From positions 3,472,001-3,536,000 of the forward strand of contig OY781965.2 in the NCBI GenBank assembly GCA_963677395.2: a stretch of DNA of 64,000 nt, read 5' to 3'. Position numbers and translations under genes: made by a program. Each line of letters starts with the position of its first letter. The first letter of the stretch is position 1. Under the pieces are notes generated by a model that saw only the letters and a list, made by a program, of their open reading frames with translations, was not told the DNA's origin and searched no databases. The stretch comes from G963667975 sp963677395. GTDB lineage: Bacteria > Bacteroidota > Bacteroidia > Bacteroidales > G963667975. Positions 34,771 through 43,983 of this stretch are shown piece after piece.

Positions 34771-35607
34771 ATGGAAACAAGAAATCTTAAATGGATTGCA
34801 ATATTTTGCATCGCAACAATGGTTGTTTTCGTATCCTGCAAAAAAGACAAAGATGAAAGCAGTGATTCTGATTTAAAACTTACCAAACTTGACTCAGAAG
34901 CAGAATATGCATTTGAACAACTCGACGATATGGCAGATGAAGCTTATGCTGACTTAACTACAAAATCGAAATCAACAGATCTGCTACAGGGAATTTTTGG
35001 CCCATGTGCCACAAAAACAATCGATACAGTTTCTGTTCCTCACGTATTAACCATTAATTTCGGAAACACAAACTGCTTATGCAACGATGGCAGAAATCGC
35101 AGAGGACAAATTATTGTAAACTATACAGGTCATTACAACGATTCCGGATCTTACAAATCATTTACATTCAACAACTATTTTGTGAACGATAATCAAATTT
35201 TAGGCTCAAAAACAAAAACCAACAATGGTAAAAATACTGCCGGAAACTGGACATTTTCCACCGTGGTAAACGGTCAGGTTATTTTTGCCAGTAATGCTGA
35301 CACCATCAGTTGGAACGCAAATCGTAATATTGAATGGATTGTCGGCGCCAATACCCCTACCCGTTTTGACAATGAATACCTGATTACCGGAAGTTCATCC
35401 GGAACTAAACTCAACAACACCTCCTATACTAAGCAAATCACGACGCCTTTGCATAAAAAAGTCAGCTGCCACAATTTTGTTTCAGGCATTGTAGTTGTAA
35501 CTCCTTCTAACAAACCACAGCGTATCATTGATTACGGAAACGGAGTCTGCGATAATCTGGCTCAGATTACAATCAACGGAAATACGTTTACAATTGTACT
35601 TCATTAA
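34771..35607 (+). CDS. Lipoprotein of unknown function
   Basis: 278 residues. The lipobox VVFVSC puts the lipidated Cys at 23. An acidic linker and a short helical part (residues 30-75) precede a beta-rich domain with paired strands (VLTINFGNTNCLCNDGRN, QIIVNYTGHYNDSGSYKSF). No family is recognised. It follows the two-component operon but behind a strong terminator, so it probably has its own promoter; a regulatory link is possible but not shown. Confidence 0.75.
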   Translation: METRNLKWIAIFCIATMVVFVSCKKDKDESSDSDLKLTKLDSEAEYAFEQLDDMADEAYADLTTKSKSTDLLQGIFGPCATKTIDTVSVPHVLTINFGNTNCLCNDGRNRRGQIIVNYTGHYNDSGSYKSFTFNNYFVNDNQILGSKTKTNNGKNTAGNWTFSTVVNGQVIFASNADTISWNANRNIEWIVGANTPTRFDNEYLITGSSSGTKLNNTSYTKQITTPLHKKVSCHNFVSGIVVVTPSNKPQRIIDYGNGVCDNLAQITINGNTFTIVLH

Positions 35608-35625
35608 TCTTCGAATACGAAAATA

Positions 35626-35766
35626 GAGGCTGTCTAAAAAAGCCGTAACCTTACTATATTTTCCCGACTTTCTGGACTCAGTCTGGCAGCTATAATTCAA
35701 TAAGTTGTCATATTGAGTTTCGAAAGTCGGGAAAGTTTTTTTTACCAGACAAGAGGCTTTTTCAGC
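35626..35766. repeat. Dispersed palindromic repeat, copy A
   Basis: Lies between convergent genes. TTCCCGACTTTC and GAAAGTCGGGAA (35661-35732 region) form the inner stem around a loop with TATAATTCAATAAGTTGT; outer parts include GAGGCTGTCTAAAAAAGCC on the left and GAGGCTTTTT on the right. The same sequence recurs at about 51005-51136, with the loop in the same direction but the flanks exchanged. It may also act as terminator for both neighbours. Confidence 0.8.
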
Positions 35767-35770
35767 TTCG

Positions 35771-38700
35771 TTACATTATTTCCTCAGGCATTTCAAATAA
35801 TATCTCAACCCGTGTACCAGAAGGACGCTTCTTTGAATCATAAAGATCAATAATCTCAAATCTAACTTTTTGATTTGTTTTCTTTTCGAACAACTTAAAG
35901 AATTCATTCATAATATTCAACCCTCTCCCTGTTGAACTTGTGCCAAGTTCTTTTGATTTCAGGCGACCAATTCCATTGTCTTCCACTATTATTAATAAAA
36001 ACTTCTTCTTAATCGATAAATCAATAATTAAGCGACCTTTATCATTGAGATGCATCAATCCGTGACGAACAGCATTTTCAGCAAATGTCTGAATAATCAT
36101 TTTGGGAACTTTGATATATGGATCAACATCCTGACTAATATTAACTGCATAGGTAAACTTTTGGCTATGGCGATATTGTTCAAGCTCCAGATAATTAGAC
36201 ACAAACGTGATTTCATCTTCTAATGTGCGTTCTATTTTATCCGAAGAATCCAGCAATACTCTGATTAAGCGCGAAAATTTTTGCAGGTATGAGTAAGCCT
36301 CATCGGGCTTGTGTTTTAAAATAGAAGCTCCAATCGAATTCATTGCATTAAACGTAAAATGAGGATCAATTTGATTTCGGATACTTTTTAACTGTAAATC
36401 AATAAGTTCAAGTTCATCTTTATATTTCTGCTCATTAAAATGCTTTCTTCTTTTTAACACACTGTATGCTATAAAATAGCTTATTCCCAATAAAACCAGA
36501 ATCCCTAAAATCTTCACCCAAAGTAACTCCCATAACCTTGCTTCAATTTCAAAAGAAAAACTTGCAGGTTTTAACGACCAAATACCATTATTACTCATCG
36601 CTCGAACCATGAAAATATATTTTCCGGGTTCAAGATTTGTAAAAGTTGCAAATCGTTCCAACGACGGTGCCGACCATTTATCATCAAAACCTACCAGTTT
36701 ATAGCTATATTTTATTTTCCCAGGATTGAAAAAAGATATTGTGTGAAAGTTAAATCTCAAATTTCTGGACTTCGAAATAAAATTCAACATACTATCGGAA
36801 GAGTTAATTTCGGTTAATAAACTCCAATCCATTCTTTCATTTGGTTTTTCAATTGATGAAATGGTTATTAATGGAGGCTCTTTATTCAGATAAAAAAGTG
36901 AAGGATCAAAACGAACAATCCTGTCAGAAGTTGGTATCCAAAAACAACCTTTGCGGTCAACAATTATTCCGTTTTGAGCACATTCAATTCCCTGAAATCC
37001 ATTTTCATTATCAAAACGATAAAATCGATATAATCCAGTATTGAAATCATTGATATTAAGCAATGTTATACCTTTTAAACTTCCTATTAGCAGGTTGTTT
37101 TTAGAATCAACAGCTAAGGAGGTAATCAGCCCGTCATTATAGGGATAGTTTATTTTCCGGATTTTTGTATAATCATAAAGATATAGCCCTCTTCCATTTC
37201 CCATCCACAAATTTTCGGTTTTATCAATAACCATTGCATTTGCACCATATTTAAAGGGAATATTTTTATTTGGAAGTTTGATAAACACTTCAGCTCCATC
37301 CCACAATGTTATCCCGTCAAAACCTCCAAGCCAATATATTCCTCTTTTATCTTTAACAATTGAAACAATATGATTTACTCTGCATCCAGGTGAAATATTA
37401 AAAGTACGGGGTGTTTTGTAATCATTTAAAGCTGATAAACCCGAAGAACCTGCTATCAACAACCGGTTCACTTTTTTATCATCAAACAGAAACAGGGTAG
37501 TATTCTGGGAATTAAGGGTATTGACTAAAACAGGAGAAGCCGTTTCTGAATTCCATTTCAGCAATCCATAGGGTTCGTTGGTTGTCAGCCAAATATTTCC
37601 AAACTGATCTTTTAATGATCCCATATAAAATCCGCTGTAATGATATTTTTTCTTTAATGACTCGGACAATGTTTCTTCAGTTTTGAGTTGTCTTCCATTC
37701 CAAAGCTGAATTTTTCCTTTGTTTGAAAAGAACCATATTTTACCCTTTGAATCTTCAATAATTGACCAAACATAAGGAATTACGCCATTATCTTTTGTAA
37801 AGTTCAAAAATGCTGCACTTTGTATTTTTACCAATCCGATTTCACCTAGTATCCATGAATTACCTTCCTGATCAACAAAATAGTTCGAAAAACCTTCTGG
37901 TAATGATAAGGGATCCATTATTTCCAGCGTATCATTGGTCAATATACGTATACTATTGTCATTGTTTTTCTTTACCAGTACACCTCTTTTTACTTTATTA
38001 TAGCAGAATGTATAATCGGAAATATTTGGTGCATAATACCTTACACTACTACAGCGTGTAAACCTAAACTTATGCACAGTATAGAGATAATAATCATCAC
38101 CCACTACACTAAAATCGCCAACAGTACTTTGAGAATAGCTCAGAATTTTCCTGAAAGGCATTTTCAATGGTTTCAATATATTATTATCAGGCGAAAGATA
38201 ATACAACCCTTTTGCATGATTGTAAAATAAAAATGACGCAGTGGACCGATCCTGAATTTTAATAAATTTTTCTTCTTTTTCAAAAGGCGAAATATCAATA
38301 GGCTTATACGATAATTTTCCGTTCTCATAGATTATTCTATAGAGATTTTGCTGCTGATCCCTGCCTAAAATAAAGATTCTGTCCTTACCATCAATTACTG
38401 AGAGATTTCCAATTGTTATTGGTTTTTCAAATAATAACCTTACACTTGAAAGATTTCTTCCATTATACAACGAAACATACTCTTGTCCAATAAAATAGAC
38501 ATCTCCTTTTTTATTTTCCAGAACAGAATATACAGAAGTAGCAGGTAAACCATTCTCAAACGTAATATTTTTAAAAACTAACCCATCGAAACGACTAATT
38601 CCTCCTTTGGTTGAAATCCACAAATAACCTTTACTATCCTGATAAATACTAGTTATCTGATTTTGAACCAGTCCATCATTTACAGTATAACAGCGCAATG

Positions 38701-38773
38701 AAAAGGTTTGTGCTGATAAATTATGAGCCAGAGCTCCCAAAAGAAGTAATATCCCGATAAGGTATCGTTTCAT
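35771..38773 (-). CDS. Two-component propeller sensor kinase (LytS/HisKA_7-type)
   Basis: 1000 residues from the ATG at 38773 with a signal peptide (1-22, ending LSAQ). About fourteen propeller blades follow (SIYQDSKGYLWISTKGG; SLAVDSKNNLLIGSLKG), then a Y_Y_Y domain (YKLVGFDDKWSAPS; MVRAMSNNGIWSL), a membrane span (ILGILVLLGISYFIAY) and a PF06580-type kinase with H in RNQIDPHFTFNAMNSI and an ATPase DNGIGRL. No response-regulator domain is fused and no LytTR gene is adjacent. It ends 2 bp after the transketolase subunit gene stop, so it is likely co-transcribed with that pair. Confidence 0.92.
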   Translation of the reverse strand: MKRYLIGILLLLGALAHNLSAQTFSLRCYTVNDGLVQNQITSIYQDSKGYLWISTKGGISRFDGLVFKNITFENGLPATSVYSVLENKKGDVYFIGQEYVSLYNGRNLSSVRLLFEKPITIGNLSVIDGKDRIFILGRDQQQNLYRIIYENGKLSYKPIDISPFEKEEKFIKIQDRSTASFLFYNHAKGLYYLSPDNNILKPLKMPFRKILSYSQSTVGDFSVVGDDYYLYTVHKFRFTRCSSVRYYAPNISDYTFCYNKVKRGVLVKKNNDNSIRILTNDTLEIMDPLSLPEGFSNYFVDQEGNSWILGEIGLVKIQSAAFLNFTKDNGVIPYVWSIIEDSKGKIWFFSNKGKIQLWNGRQLKTEETLSESLKKKYHYSGFYMGSLKDQFGNIWLTTNEPYGLLKWNSETASPVLVNTLNSQNTTLFLFDDKKVNRLLIAGSSGLSALNDYKTPRTFNISPGCRVNHIVSIVKDKRGIYWLGGFDGITLWDGAEVFIKLPNKNIPFKYGANAMVIDKTENLWMGNGRGLYLYDYTKIRKINYPYNDGLITSLAVDSKNNLLIGSLKGITLLNINDFNTGLYRFYRFDNENGFQGIECAQNGIIVDRKGCFWIPTSDRIVRFDPSLFYLNKEPPLITISSIEKPNERMDWSLLTEINSSDSMLNFISKSRNLRFNFHTISFFNPGKIKYSYKLVGFDDKWSAPSLERFATFTNLEPGKYIFMVRAMSNNGIWSLKPASFSFEIEARLWELLWVKILGILVLLGISYFIAYSVLKRRKHFNEQKYKDELELIDLQLKSIRNQIDPHFTFNAMNSIGASILKHKPDEAYSYLQKFSRLIRVLLDSSDKIERTLEDEITFVSNYLELEQYRHSQKFTYAVNISQDVDPYIKVPKMIIQTFAENAVRHGLMHLNDKGRLIIDLSIKKKFLLIIVEDNGIGRLKSKELGTSSTGRGLNIMNEFFKLFEKKTNQKVRFEIIDLYDSKKRPSGTRVEILFEMPEEIM

Positions 38774-38775
38774 AA

Positions 38776-39741
38776 TTATTTGTTTAGCATTTCCAGTGCA
38801 TGTTTGCATATTGCATCAGCATTCAGTCCGTATTTTTGCATCAATTCGGCAGGTGTTCCCGATTCGCCAAAGCGGTCATTCATTCCAATACGACGTACCA
38901 GAACAGGATGTCTTTCGCTTAAAACTTCAGCCACAGCACTGCCCAGCCCACCAATTACCTGATGTTCTTCCACTGTAATAATTTTTTTACATTGTTGTGC
39001 AAGAGTGATTAGTAACTCTTCATCTATTGGTTTCAAGGTATGAATATTTGCTACAGTCGCACTGATTCCCTGTTGTTTAAGCTCTTTTGCTGCCTGCAAC
39101 GCTTCCCACACCATGTGTCCGGTTGCAATAATGGCAATATCTTTTCCCTGACGATAAAGTTGACCTTTACCGGGCACAAAGTCCATGTCGGTAGCCGTGA
39201 AATCAGGCACAGCTTCGCGGCCAAATCGAATATAGACCGGACCTTTAACATCGTCCACCGCCGCTTTAATTGCAAGTTTTGTCTGGGTATAATCGCAAGG
39301 AGAGAGAACCGTCATATTGGGCAATACTCGCATAATGGCCAAATCTTCCAGTGCCTGATGCGTAGCACCATCGGGACCTACCGAAATTCCTGCATGTGCA
39401 CCGCCAATAATCACATGTAAATTATTGTAACATACCGAAACACGAACCTGATCTATTGTTCGCAATGCCGCAAACACACCGTAGGTTGAGAATACCGGAA
39501 TTTTTCCGGCCAAAGCCATTCCAGCCGCCACACCCACGCAGTTTTGCTCAGCAATACCCAGTGAATAAAAGCGATCGGGAAAAGTTTCTGCAAAAAAATT
39601 CATACCAACCGAAGCTGTAATATCGGCACCCAAAGCAATGATTTGCTTATTACGATGCCCAGCCTCTTTTAAACCTTCACCAAAGCCACTTTTGGTAGGT
39701 TTATCCCCTCTGTTTTTAAATTCGCGTGTGGAATAATTCAT
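38776..39741 (-). CDS. Transketolase, C-terminal subunit
   Basis: 321 residues. It holds the pyrimidine-binding and C-terminal domains: ALGADITASVGMNFFAE, SLGIAEQNCVGVAAGMALAG with the catalytic Glu, and TVEEHQVIGGLGSAVAEVL. With the N-terminal subunit encoded just upstream it makes a split transketolase of the pentose phosphate pathway, a common form in Bacteroidota and archaea. The genes are 11 bp apart. Confidence 0.93.
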   Translation of the reverse strand: MNYSTREFKNRGDKPTKSGFGEGLKEAGHRNKQIIALGADITASVGMNFFAETFPDRFYSLGIAEQNCVGVAAGMALAGKIPVFSTYGVFAALRTIDQVRVSVCYNNLHVIIGGAHAGISVGPDGATHQALEDLAIMRVLPNMTVLSPCDYTQTKLAIKAAVDDVKGPVYIRFGREAVPDFTATDMDFVPGKGQLYRQGKDIAIIATGHMVWEALQAAKELKQQGISATVANIHTLKPIDEELLITLAQQCKKIITVEEHQVIGGLGSAVAEVLSERHPVLVRRIGMNDRFGESGTPAELMQKYGLNADAICKHALEMLNK

Positions 39742-39752
39742 AGCCTGAGTGT

Positions 39753-40586
39753 TTAGATGTGAGGTTGCTGTAATTCACTTATAAATTGTTGATATTCTTC
39801 ACAGGAGGGAGCTTTACCGTGCCAGCGGTAATCGCCTTCGATGCTTTTGACTCCGGCTCCCATTTTGGTGTACGCAAGAATCAGTGTTGGTTTTCCTTTA
39901 AGCATACGTGCTTCGGAAAAGGTTGAGAGAAGATCTGAAATGCTGTTTCCATTGCATTCCAAAACATTCCAGCCAAAAGCTTTCCATTTGAGTGTAAGCG
40001 GTTCTATTTCCATCACTTTTGAAGTAGAACCATCTATCTGAACTTTATTCCGGTCAACAATAGCAATCAGATTGTCGAGTTTGTAGTGTGCTGCACTCAT
40101 GGCTGACTCCCAGATGGAACCTTCCTGTAATTCGCCATCACCATGCACTGAAAATACTCTCCATGTTTTTTTGTCATGCTTTGCAGCCAGCGCAAGACCT
40201 ACGGCTACCGAAAGCCCCTGCCCTAACGATCCGCTGCTGCTTTCCAATCCGGGAAGAAAATGGTCGCGACCGGGATGCCCCTGAAGTCGTGAACCTAATT
40301 TACGCAGAGTTTTCAGCTCTTCTACTTCAAAAAAACCTGCATGTGCCAGTGTTGCATATAACACAGGAGCAACATGACCGATAGAAAGGATTAAACGATC
40401 GCGGTCAGGCCATTCGGGATTTTTTGGGTTGTACTTTATTTCAGAAAAATAGAGAATTGAAAAAACATCAGCCAATCCCAAGCTGCCACCTGTATGACCC
40501 GATCCGGCAAGGGTTATACTTTCCAGAACAGACTTTCGTATATCGTAAGCCTTTTGTTTTAAGGCATTTATTTTATCCTGATTCAT
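39753..40586 (-). CDS. Transketolase, N-terminal subunit
   Basis: 277 residues from the ATG at 40586, preferred over an ATG nine codons upstream. The thiamine-diphosphate domain shows GSGHTGGSLGLADV, DRLILSIGHVAPVLYA and the GDGELQEGSIWESAM metal/cofactor motif with N in DRNKVQIDG. It forms one enzyme with the following subunit. It diverges from the S9 peptidase gene at 40658. Confidence 0.93.
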   Translation of the reverse strand: MNQDKINALKQKAYDIRKSVLESITLAGSGHTGGSLGLADVFSILYFSEIKYNPKNPEWPDRDRLILSIGHVAPVLYATLAHAGFFEVEELKTLRKLGSRLQGHPGRDHFLPGLESSSGSLGQGLSVAVGLALAAKHDKKTWRVFSVHGDGELQEGSIWESAMSAAHYKLDNLIAIVDRNKVQIDGSTSKVMEIEPLTLKWKAFGWNVLECNGNSISDLLSTFSEARMLKGKPTLILAYTKMGAGVKSIEGDYRWHGKAPSCEEYQQFISELQQPHI

Positions 40587-40657
40587 TTTTGTGTCGTTGT
40601 ATTTGTTAACCAAAAAAATACGACTTTTACAGTGCTTAAAAATACAAAAAAAGAAAT

Positions 40658-42745
40658 ATGAGAAAGGTATTAACTCTTATTGTAATTGCCGCTTTATTTG
40701 CAGGCTCATGCCAAAAAAAAGCAGGTGATAAAGAAGATGCCACCATCATCGGAAAACCTGAAGTTGATGTTAAAAACGGTATCATGACTCCCGAAATTCT
40801 CTGGTCGTTTGGTCGTATTGGAGAAGTAAGTGTTTCACCGGATAAAAAAAGAATTCTTTTTACAGTGAAATACTTCAGCATTAAAGATAATAAAGGTAAT
40901 GCTGAAATCTACACTATGAATATCGATGGAAGCGATATGAAGCAACTTACCAAAACCGCTGGAAGCGAATATAACGTAATGTGGCGTCCGGACGGTAAAA
41001 AAATCGTTTATCTTTCAGCCGAAAGTGGTTCATCTCAGATTTGGGAAATGAATGCTGATGGAAGTAATTCAACTCAAATTTCAAAAGAAGACACTGATAT
41101 TGAAGGCTTTAAATATTCACCAGATATAAGCAAAGTCCTTTTCGTGAAACAGGTAAAGATCGATTCAACCACAAAAGATATTTACCCTGATCTGGATAAA
41201 GCCTCTGGAATTATTGTAAATGAGCTGATGTACAAGCATTGGGATCAGTGGATTGAAAGCTATCCTCACATTTTTGTGGCTGACGTAAAAGAAGGTTCTA
41301 TCAGCAATCAAAAAGATATTCTGAACAACGAGCCTTTTGAAAGCCCTAATCGTCCGTTCGGAGGTATGGAACAGATTAACTGGAGCCCCGACAGCAAAAC
41401 TATTGCTTACACTTGCCGCAAACTGAAGGGTAAAGATTATGCTGTATCTACAAATTCGGATATTTATCTTTATGATATTGCAAAGGGTCTGTCTGTAAAT
41501 ATTTCACAGGGAATGCCCGGTTATGACGTTTCACCGGTTTATTCACCTGACGGCAATAAAATTGCTTGGGAAAGCATGGCTCGCAATGGTTATGAATCAG
41601 ACAAAAACCGTTTGATGATTTACGATGTTGCCTCAAAGAAAATTACGGACTATACCGCAAACTTTGACCAGAATGCTACAGGTTTAACATGGACTGACGA
41701 CAGCAAATCTGTTTATTTCATCAGCGGAATTAAGGCTGTGGAAGAAATTTTTAAACTTACCGTTGCTGACGGAAACATCAAACGTATTACCGAAGGCATC
41801 CACGATTACCAATCGGTGATTCCTGCCGGAAATGTGCTGATTGCCACTCAGGTTTCAATGTCGCATCCTGTACAAATTATATCGGTTGATCCAAATAATG
41901 GAAAAGAAACTAAAATCAGCACTATTAATGATGATTTACAGGGCAAACTAAAAATGGGTAAGGTTGAACAACGCTGGATTAAAACTTCCGATAATAAAGA
42001 TATGCTTACATGGGTAATTTATCCGCCTGATTTTGATTCAACAAAAAAATACCCGACTCTTTTATACTGCGAAGGTGGACCTCAATCAACCGTTAGTCAG
42101 TTTTGGAGCTACCGTTGGAACTTCCAGATGATGGCTGCAAACGGATACATTGTAGTTGCCCCAAACCGCAGAGGTTTACCAAGTTTCGGACAGGCATGGA
42201 ACGAAGAAATCAGTGGTGATTATGGCGGACAGTGCATGAAAGATTATTTATCGGCTATTGACGCTGTTGCAAAAGAACCGTATGTAAACAAAGATAAGCT
42301 AGGTGCTGTTGGGGCAAGTTTCGGAGGATTTTCGGTGTACTGGTTAGCCGGAAATCATAACAAACGCTTTAAAGCCTTTATTGCTCACGACGGAATGTTT
42401 AATCTGGAAGCTCAATACCTCGAAACCGAAGAAATGTGGTTTGTAAACTGGGATTTAGGCGGTTCTTACTGGGATAAAAATAATAAAATTGCTCAACGCA
42501 GCTATGCTAATTCGCCACATAAGTTTGTTGACAAATGGGATACTCCTATTTTGGTTATTCATGGCGAAAAAGATTATCGTATTCTGGCTTCGCAGGGAAT
42601 GCAAGCATTTAATGCAGCAAAACTAAGAGGTGTTCCTGCACAAATGTTGATTTTCCCGGATGAAAACCATTGGGTATTAAAACCACAAAACGGAATTCTC
42701 TGGCAACGCACTTTCAAAAATTGGTTGGATAAGTGGCTGAAATAG
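40658..42745 (+). CDS. Prolyl oligopeptidase family (S9) lipoprotein
   Basis: 695 residues. The lipobox FAGSC gives Cys18. A seven-bladed beta-propeller (WRPDGKKIVYLSAES, YSPDGNKIAWESM) covers about residues 40-410. The alpha/beta hydrolase domain has Ser in GAVGASFGGFSVY, Asp in VIHGEKDYRI and His in FPDENHWVL. It probably trims peptides in the periplasm, like dipeptidyl-peptidases of this phylum. It is monocistronic with a terminator at 42822-42855. Confidence 0.93.
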   Translation: MRKVLTLIVIAALFAGSCQKKAGDKEDATIIGKPEVDVKNGIMTPEILWSFGRIGEVSVSPDKKRILFTVKYFSIKDNKGNAEIYTMNIDGSDMKQLTKTAGSEYNVMWRPDGKKIVYLSAESGSSQIWEMNADGSNSTQISKEDTDIEGFKYSPDISKVLFVKQVKIDSTTKDIYPDLDKASGIIVNELMYKHWDQWIESYPHIFVADVKEGSISNQKDILNNEPFESPNRPFGGMEQINWSPDSKTIAYTCRKLKGKDYAVSTNSDIYLYDIAKGLSVNISQGMPGYDVSPVYSPDGNKIAWESMARNGYESDKNRLMIYDVASKKITDYTANFDQNATGLTWTDDSKSVYFISGIKAVEEIFKLTVADGNIKRITEGIHDYQSVIPAGNVLIATQVSMSHPVQIISVDPNNGKETKISTINDDLQGKLKMGKVEQRWIKTSDNKDMLTWVIYPPDFDSTKKYPTLLYCEGGPQSTVSQFWSYRWNFQMMAANGYIVVAPNRRGLPSFGQAWNEEISGDYGGQCMKDYLSAIDAVAKEPYVNKDKLGAVGASFGGFSVYWLAGNHNKRFKAFIAHDGMFNLEAQYLETEEMWFVNWDLGGSYWDKNNKIAQRSYANSPHKFVDKWDTPILVIHGEKDYRILASQGMQAFNAAKLRGVPAQMLIFPDENHWVLKPQNGILWQRTFKNWLDKWLK

Positions 42746-42821
42746 AATATAAAAGTAAAAATATTTTCCAGAGCGTGAAACGTAAAAAAACGTGAAGCGT
42801 AAAAAAGAATACAAATATTTC

Positions 42822-42855
42822 AAGCCCCAAAAGGAGAATGCTCTTTTTGGGGCTT
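42822..42855. terminator. Terminator of the S9 peptidase gene
   Basis: AAGCCCCAAAAGGAG (42822-42836) and CTCTTTTTGGGGCTT (42841-42855) make a 15-bp stem with one G-T pair and an AATG loop, followed by TTTTCC. Confidence 0.85.
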
Positions 42856-43008
42856 TTCCTTTTATTCCAAAATGAATTAGCTAAAAAACTCGCAAAAAGC
42901 CAGTTCTGGCTTCTCTATTCTTTTCACTCTTCACTATAAAGAGTCTCCAGGGACTAAATAATTGAGAGGAATTGATGAAGATTGAAAATACAGGTCTAAC
43001 TTCTTTTC

Positions 43009-43755
43009 TCAGAACGGAATAATTGATAGTCCAATCGAGATCGGATAAATCTGAGGACCTTCATCTTCCTTAAAAATCTTGCTCAAGCTGTACGCTGCGT
43101 ACAAATTAAAATGTCCATAACCTATGCGGGCAAATGCACCATAGCTCCAGTCGGCAATACCGGGGATATTGTGTTTTTTGAGAATAATTGTTTCATTGGT
43201 ATTCTCGACCACATCCTCTCCTTTATATTTGGTATGATTATTAATATTATAACCAACCTTTGCACCTAAAGAAATGCGAAACGGACGATCATTTGCCGGA
43301 TTCGTTTTAAAGCGGAACTCCAACGGAATTTCCAGGTAAGTTAAACTTATTTTATTACAATCATAATCAATTTCCTTACCATAATACTGATTAAGAGGCA
43401 CAAAAATTGTTTTTGCAGAAATGATCGGGTCGTTTGCGTCCTGAAATTTACGGGTAGGAACAGCATTGCTGTAAAAATTATGACAGTTTATTCCTAACCC
43501 TGCAGCTATACTAAAATTACTTTCGAATAAATTAATGTCATACATTGCCGACAGGCTGATACCCTGCTGTATTGCACGTAAATCAACCGTTGCTGGAACA
43601 TCCTGCCATAAATCATGAAAAACATCTACAATAAATTTATCGGCAAAATGTTCACGGGCTTCTTTTGCCTCATTGTCATTCGTTTTAGACTGAGCTATTA
43701 AAATCTGAATTGACAAAGCACAAATACACAGAATTGAAAGGGTGATTTTTTTCAT
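43009..43755 (-). CDS. Outer-membrane beta-barrel protein
   Basis: 248 residues from the ATG at 43755 with a signal peptide (1-21, ending LIAQ). The body alternates polar and hydrophobic residues in eight or so strands (FSIAAGLGINCHNFY, RISLGAKVGYNINNHTKYKG, GAFARIGYGHFNLYAAYSL) and ends in a terminal Phe, as in small porin-like barrels. No specific substrate can be given. TATCTTTG on the minus strand just upstream (43792-43785) is a possible -7 element. Confidence 0.8.
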   Translation of the reverse strand: MKKITLSILCICALSIQILIAQSKTNDNEAKEAREHFADKFIVDVFHDLWQDVPATVDLRAIQQGISLSAMYDINLFESNFSIAAGLGINCHNFYSNAVPTRKFQDANDPIISAKTIFVPLNQYYGKEIDYDCNKISLTYLEIPLEFRFKTNPANDRPFRISLGAKVGYNINNHTKYKGEDVVENTNETIILKKHNIPGIADWSYGAFARIGYGHFNLYAAYSLSKIFKEDEGPQIYPISIGLSIIPF

Positions 43756-43983
43756 AATCAACAATATTAAGGGGTTTAGCAAATCAAAGATACGCTAATT
43801 TTGCAAAACATTATGCAATGTAGTTAAGAGTATAGATGTTCCTGATTTACAATACACCTGTTGATCATTACATTTTCCCGGATTTCGGAATTCAGTACAC
43901 TTGTTACACTTTGATCATGCTTAGCATAACAATATAGAATACTGATTTACAAAATCTTAACATCATTTAAATAACCGATATAA

